From Bacteroidota bacterium (GTDB lineage: Bacteria; Bacteroidota; Bacteroidia; UBA8524), in NCBI GenBank assembly GCA_006226545.1, contig SBGR01000006.1, positions 82,930-118,770 of the forward strand: a DNA stretch of 35,841 bases. The letters run 5' to 3'. The notes under the pieces were generated by a model. It had not been told where the DNA came from and did not search any database. It was given only the letters and a program-made list of their open reading frames with translations. Position 1 is the stretch's first letter. Every line of letters starts with the position of its first letter. The translations under genes were made by a program, and so were the position numbers. This document shows, piece after piece, positions 32,901-35,841 of this stretch.

Positions 32901-34303
32901 TACTCATGACAGCCTGTGTGGCTTCCTTAGGCTTCTTACCGATGGCTATTTCGCAGTCGGCCGGTGCTGAAGTTCAAAGACCATTGGCCACGGTGGTAAT
33001 CGGTGGATTGGTAAGTTCTACCCTGCTTACTTTATTCGTTTTACCATCGCTATTTTACTGGTTATCCAATAGAAAGCGTAAAGCAACAACCGTGGTTACC
33101 ATTCTATTTATCAGTCTTTTAAGTGCGAATCAAAGCCATGCGCAAAGCATTACACTTCAAGAAGCGATTAAGGTGATGAACGATAGCAATCCGGAGCTCC
33201 AAGCAGCCCAACTCAAATGGAAAGCAATGGAAGCACGAATTGGAAATTCGGTAGTGATGCCTGATACCCGGATTGGACTTCAATACGGACAATACAACTC
33301 CTATATCAAAACCGATAATTCACTTCAGCTTACCCAAGAGATTCCTTTTCCTGCCAAGCTTAGTTCCGGAAGAGCCGTTGACCGAGCCAGTGCACAACGC
33401 AGCAAAATGGAGATGGACTTACTCAAGGCTCGAAAGACTTGGGAATTGCGCGACTTGTATGCAAAGGCGCAGTTCTACTTGACTGAGATGACTGTATTGG
33501 AAACCCAAGACAGCCTTTTGGTTCAGCTTGAGAATTTCATGAAACTACGTTACCAAGCCGGTGAAATAGGCGAATACGAATACCTCAGGGTAAAGAATAA
33601 GCTCGAATCAAATCGCTTGGAAAAACTTCAAAACGAGTTGCTATTCAAGCAAGTTCAGCAAAGTACCCAATCGCTTCTATTCAAATCGGATAGTTTGGTG
33701 TTTAGCTTTAGCGATAGCATTCCAGCCTTTACCGTTGCGCAAGCAAATACCCCAGAATTGGCCTTACAAGAGGCCTTGATGCTTGAAGCGAAGAAACGTC
33801 TTGCCTTAAGCAAACAAGGATTTTTACCTGATTTGGAACTCGGTTATACCAATCAAACACTGGAGGGCAACCCGCTAAGCAGTGGGGTTAGTGGTCCATT
33901 GGCCGATGCAGGCACACGTTTCCAAGTCTTTCAAGCAGGCATCCGTATTCCTCTGTTCTTTGGATCGAAGTCGCGCGAAATACAAGCCCGAAAACTGGAA
34001 GCAGAAGCTGAAAAACTAAATTTTGAAGCACAACAATTGCGTTGGGACCAGGAATACAAAAGGGTTATAGCCAATTTAGGCCAGATTCAAGAATACAGAC
34101 AGCAGCTTAATTCCAATTCAGATGAAGTATGGAATAAAGGCCTGTTGGCTTTAAAAACCCGACTCCAATCGGGTAGCATCCGTCTTGGTGAGTTTCTATT
34201 GGAGCTCCAAGACCTATTGCAATTTCAACGAATGCAAAACCGCATTCAACAAGAGTATCAATTTCAATTTAACTATTACCTCTACCTACAAGGAAATTTA
34301 TGA
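29969..34303 (+). CDS. czcA: CzcA-type heavy-metal RND pump fused to a TolC-type outer-membrane factor
   Basis: A 1444-residue protein. Residues 1 to about 1035 are a full HME-RND proton-driven pump. The fourth membrane helix has DFGLVVDGAVIIVE with D401, D407 and E414, nearly the same positions as the CzcA residues D402, D408 and E415. The CusA methionine triad positions are not Met here: PLEAC rather than PLEM, RFNELMTG rather than RIDMLSTG, SRYGLSV rather than ARYGMTV. So Zn/Co/Cd/Ni is more likely than Cu/Ag. Residues 1036-1059 are a hydrophobic signal-like segment (ATTVVTILFISLLSANQSHA) followed by Gln. Residues 1060-1444 are an outer-membrane-factor domain (ITLQEAIKVMNDSNPELQAA, long helices, PDLELGYTNQ). 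Such fusions occur in other Bacteroidota. It overlaps the adaptor gene by 4 bases. Confidence 0.92.
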   Translation: MLNKIIKFSIENKLMVALMTLALVIWGTYSLYHLPIDAVPDITNNQVQVITRAPSQSAEDIERLVTFPLEQQLSTLPLKEEIRSMSRFGLSVITVVFEEGTDIYWARQQVSERLQQISGEIPPDLGIPEMAPVSTGLGEIYQYVLKVDSAYRDSFDLMELRSIQDWIVRRQLLGLEGVADVSSFGGKLKQYEVAIRPEALQSFHMSVTEIFDALQRNNANTGGAYIDKSPQAYFIRTEGLLSSLDDVRSIPIKLKEDGLPIYIRDVATVQFGYANRYGALTYNAEGESVGAIVMMLKGENSNAVVNRVKSKISEIEKTLPKGVHIEAFLDRSDLVNRAISTVKTNLMEGALIVILVLVLFLGNLRAGLLVASVIPLALLFAISMMQLFGVSGNLMSLGAIDFGLVVDGAVIIVEATMHHLGLRKWSGKMSRKEMDEEVFNSASKIRNSAAFGEIIILIVYLPILALVGVEGKMFKPMAQTVSFAILGAFLLSLTYVPMLSSVLLSRKQPKETLTDRIMAKLQLAYGRLLAHVLKVKAWVIGTAIALFAISLVLFLRMGGEFIPTLEEGDFALEVRLLPGSSLEKTTRVSLDAAELLLRKFPDEIAKVIGKVGTSEIPTDPMPLEACDLMVILKPQDQWTQASTQNGLAELMQEELALFAGVNFGFQQPIQMRFNELMTGVKQDVAVKIFGHDLKTLSSLAKQTGALASSVEGVQDIYVEEVDGISQIVIKVNRLALSRYGLSVQEVNTLIESTLAGKIAGLVYEGEKRFDLTVRLDKSRRQSINDIESLFLHGMNGVAVPLSAVATIDEVASPNQIQRENAARRIVVGFNVRNRDVQSVVEEIQAKMNEKIEFPSGYYPAFGGQFENLQEAQARLSIAVPIALALILLLLYLSFSSISHALLIFSSIPMAAIGGVFALYLRDMPFSISAGVGFIALFGVAVLNGIVLIAEYRHRQKEDPNQSLLDLIISGSQTRIRPVLMTACVASLGFLPMAISQSAGAEVQRPLATVVIGGLVSSTLLTLFVLPSLFYWLSNRKRKATTVVTILFISLLSANQSHAQSITLQEAIKVMNDSNPELQAAQLKWKAMEARIGNSVVMPDTRIGLQYGQYNSYIKTDNSLQLTQEIPFPAKLSSGRAVDRASAQRSKMEMDLLKARKTWELRDLYAKAQFYLTEMTVLETQDSLLVQLENFMKLRYQAGEIGEYEYLRVKNKLESNRLEKLQNELLFKQVQQSTQSLLFKSDSLVFSFSDSIPAFTVAQANTPELALQEALMLEAKKRLALSKQGFLPDLELGYTNQTLEGNPLSSGVSGPLADAGTRFQVFQAGIRIPLFFGSKSREIQARKLEAEAEKLNFEAQQLRWDQEYKRVIANLGQIQEYRQQLNSNSDEVWNKGLLALKTRLQSGSIRLGEFLLELQDLLQFQRMQNRIQQEYQFQFNYYLYLQGNL

Positions 34304-35436
34304 GAACCACCGTCCTATATAGTCTTTTAGCAGGATTGATGTTTTCCTGTCAAACGACCGATAATACAGAACACGTGCACGAAGAAGAACTCCCGGCAGA
34401 TGGAGTTGTCTTGAGCGAAGCACAATTCAGACAAATGGGATTAGAACTGCAAAAAGTTCATCCTGTTTTTACCGAGAAGGAAATTCACGCTACAGGGCAA
34501 ATTGGCCTTCCTCCATCCCATCACTATAAAGTGAGCATTCCTTACGGCGGCTGGATTCACAGCTGTACCTTACTCCCCGGATCTCATGTTCACGAAGGTG
34601 AAGTTTTAGTAGAAGCGAGAAATCCATACTACTTGCAGCTGCAGCAAGAATTTTTGGAAGTACAAGCGAGTCTTAATTATCTCAGGAGTGAGTCGGCAAG
34701 ACAGAAGCAGCTGCTGAGTCAAGGGGCCGGTAGTGAAAGAGAGACACAAAAGGCAGAATCCGACTTCTTGCAAGCCGATGCACGCTTAAAGGGCTTAGCC
34801 GGCAAACTTCGGTTTATTGGCATCAACCCAGACAAACTAAGTCAATCTTCGGCCTTAAGCGATGTAATTCAAATCAAAGCAAAAAGCAGTGGCTACGTAG
34901 GCGATTTAAATGCCCGTGTAGGCGAGTTTGTGAAGGAAGACATCAACGTGATGGAGATTATGGATTTACGTCACCTCCATGCCGAATTAAAAGTCTTTGA
35001 GCAAGACATACCGTATTTGAGCGAAGGACAAAAAATCAAAGTTTATATCAATCAAAGTAAAACAGCTTTGGATGCAGAGGTTTATTTAATCGGTAAAAGT
35101 TTGAGCATGGAAAAAACCTTGGATGTGCATTGCCATCTAGCCGAAGGCGCAGAACAAAATATCCTGCCGGGCATGTTTATCGAAGCCCGCATTAAAGGCA
35201 ATACCAAACAAGAGCTGGGCTTGGATAAGGAAGCTTATATCCTGAACAAAGACGCTTATGCAGTTTTTCAATTGGCCCAGAGAGACTCCAACGACTACCA
35301 CTTTAAACTTATTGAAGTAAAAGGTCACCCCAAAACCGGATTTGAAACGGTTGATACCAACTATTTTTATGTGTCGAAAAACGCATTTAGCCTCTTCGGC
35401 GTACTAAACAACGGCGAAGAAGAAGGGGGACATTAA
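34300..35436 (+). CDS. Periplasmic adaptor (membrane-fusion) lipoprotein of the RND metal pump, CzcB/HlyD-type
   Basis: A 378-residue lipoprotein. The signal peptide ends in GLMFSC, with C17 as the likely lipidated residue, followed by an acidic, His-containing linker (HVHEEE) that may bind metal. The membrane-proximal and barrel-sandwich parts are visible as IHATGQIGLPPSHHYKVSIP with GGWIHSCTLLPGSHVHEGEVL, and the second half of the lipoyl-like domain as KSSGYVGDLNARVGEFVKED. Between them lies a helical hairpin (about 105-160, LQQEFLEVQASLNYLRSESA). The beta-barrel (LRHLHAELKVFEQDIPYLSEGQKIKVYI) and the membrane-proximal domain (ILPGMFIEARIKG) complete the family order. It links the inner-membrane pump to the outer-membrane factor. 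Its ATG overlaps the pump gene stop (ATGA), so they are translationally coupled. It is the last gene of the operon, followed by a terminator. Confidence 0.9.
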   Translation: MRTTVLYSLLAGLMFSCQTTDNTEHVHEEELPADGVVLSEAQFRQMGLELQKVHPVFTEKEIHATGQIGLPPSHHYKVSIPYGGWIHSCTLLPGSHVHEGEVLVEARNPYYLQLQQEFLEVQASLNYLRSESARQKQLLSQGAGSERETQKAESDFLQADARLKGLAGKLRFIGINPDKLSQSSALSDVIQIKAKSSGYVGDLNARVGEFVKEDINVMEIMDLRHLHAELKVFEQDIPYLSEGQKIKVYINQSKTALDAEVYLIGKSLSMEKTLDVHCHLAEGAEQNILPGMFIEARIKGNTKQELGLDKEAYILNKDAYAVFQLAQRDSNDYHFKLIEVKGHPKTGFETVDTNYFYVSKNAFSLFGVLNNGEEEGGH

Positions 35437-35460
35437 GAATTGCAGTGATAACAGTGAACG

Positions 35461-35518
35461 CAGCCTGAATATTTTCAATTTGATTTTGAGCGAATTAGAA
35501 GTTTCAGGCTGTTTTTTT
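35461..35518 (+). terminator. Intrinsic terminator of the metal-efflux operon
   Basis: A 9-bp perfect stem, CAGCCTGAA (35461-35469) and TTCAGGCTG (35503-35511), with a long 33-base loop, followed directly by seven T. The unusually long loop is AT-rich and may fold further. It lies 24 bases after the adaptor stop and before the tRNA promoter. Confidence 0.72.
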
Positions 35519-35528
35519 CTCCCAAAAG

Positions 35529-35558
35529 TTTGTACGAAAGGAACTTTTTCTATCTTTG
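35529..35558 (+). promoter_or_regulatory. Promoter of tRNA-Asp
   Basis: TTTG at 35529-35532, an 18-base spacer and TATCTTTG at 35551-35558. Both boxes are exact matches to the Bacteroidota pattern. The tRNA starts 17 bases after the -7 box. Confidence 0.82.
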
Positions 35559-35575
35559 CACTCCCCTAGCGGAAC

Positions 35576-35649
35576 GGTCTGGTAGTTCAGCTGGTTAGAA
35601 TGCCGCCCTGTCACGGCGGAGGTCGCGGGTTCGAGTCCCGTCCAGACCG
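35576..35649 (+). tRNA. tRNA-Asp (anticodon GTC)
   Basis: A 74-base cloverleaf. The acceptor stem is GGTCTGG / CCAGACC with discriminator G, as expected for Asp. The D arm is GTTC...GAAT. The anticodon stem CCGCC / GGCGG carries loop CTGTCAC with GTC at positions 34-36. The variable region is AGGTC, and the T arm is GCGGG-TTCGAGT-CCCGT. The 3' CCA is not encoded; the sequence continues with C-G-A, so CCA must be added enzymatically. It has its own promoter and terminator and no other tRNA beside it in the window. Confidence 0.97.
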
Positions 35650-35651
35650 CG

Positions 35652-35681
35652 AAAAGCCTTCAAGAAATTGAAGGCTTTTTT
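35652..35681 (+). terminator. Intrinsic terminator of tRNA-Asp
   Basis: A 12-bp perfect stem, AAAAGCCTTCAA / TTGAAGGCTTTT, closed by a GAAA tetraloop, with the T-run overlapping the 3' arm. It starts 2 bases after the tRNA. Confidence 0.93.
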
Positions 35682-35688
35682 CGTTTTA

Positions 35689-35737
35689 TACCGGTAGCCT
35701 ATTCCCTTCACTTTAAAACTTCTAGAATGCTACCGTA
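35689..35737. repeat. Inverted repeat in the right-end non-coding region
   Basis: Arms TACCGGTAGC (35689-35698) and GCTACCGTA (35729-35737) pair over nine bases with one bulged C, separated by 30 AT-rich bases. I see no gene, promoter box or other signal in the remaining sequence from 35682 to the window end at 35841. This region probably leads into a gene outside the window. Confidence 0.4.
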
Positions 35738-35841
35738 AGAAAATAAAGGATCAAGTCCAAAAGTTGTGGGCTAAGCATATAATTTAGTCAGTCGAAATAG
35801 GAAGAAGTTGACGTTTCTGACCCCTCTGTGTTGAGCTCTGA

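Overview
The window comes from a member of the Bacteroidota, probably Flavobacteriales or a close relative. The signs are: -7 promoter boxes of the form TAnnTTTG (twice with a TTTG box 18-19 bp upstream) and no obvious Shine-Dalgarno sequences; a giant PKD-repeat surface protein ending in the type B sorting domain of the type IX secretion system (T9SS); signal peptides cut before Gln; and Bacteroidota-type families (tetratricopeptide histidine kinase, DUF6660-like protein, RND pump fused to an outer-membrane factor). I see no insertion sequences, phage genes, CRISPR arrays or integration sites. No gene-free stretch exceeds 300 bases; the longest (221 bases, 21285-21505) holds two divergent promoters and a small dyad.

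Layout. (1) 1-2818, minus strand: sugar-nucleotide epimerase, GT4 glycosyltransferase, then the start of an outer-membrane-like protein that runs off the window. (2) 2939-5712: SLC13 carboxylate/sulfate transporter (+) and an NfeD-type membrane serine protease (-), convergent, with both stop codons inside one CTAG. (3) 5778-9115, plus strand: LysM/double-psi-barrel protein, O-antigen-ligase-like membrane protein, GNAT acetyltransferase and WaaE-like GT2 glycosyltransferase, tightly packed. With region 1 this suggests surface-glycan assembly. (4) 9182-18553: one 3123-residue PKD protein, a quarter of the window. (5) 18593-20751: cystathionine beta-synthase coupled to a BtuF-like protein that lacks a signal peptide. 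(6) 20796-21284, minus: small DNA-binding-type protein with a basic tail, a helix-turn-helix and a coiled coil. (7) 21506-25194, plus: small membrane protein, class III CoA-transferase, methionine aminopeptidase and NFACT (RqcH/Rqc2-type) protein. (8) 25176-29472, minus: one four-gene transcription unit, efp, agmatinase, cysteine desulfurase and sensor histidine kinase, behind a near-perfect promoter. (9) 29610-35436, plus: divalent-metal efflux operon made of a Cys/His-rich small protein, a CzcA-type RND pump fused to a TolC-type outer-membrane factor, and a lipoprotein adaptor. (10) 35576-35649: tRNA-Asp with its own promoter and terminator.

Most interesting points: the RND-TolC fusion carries what looks like a full internal signal peptide obeying the Bacteroidetes Q-rule, so it may be a self-separating polyprotein. 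The EF-P has Asn where the modified Lys/Arg normally sits. Several genes have promoter boxes only 4-8 bases before the start codon, implying leaderless mRNAs. The second half of the PKD protein is a 17-unit array with an 84-residue period and a Cys pair in every unit. The coding starts given here often differ from the longest open frame; the reasons are in each entry.
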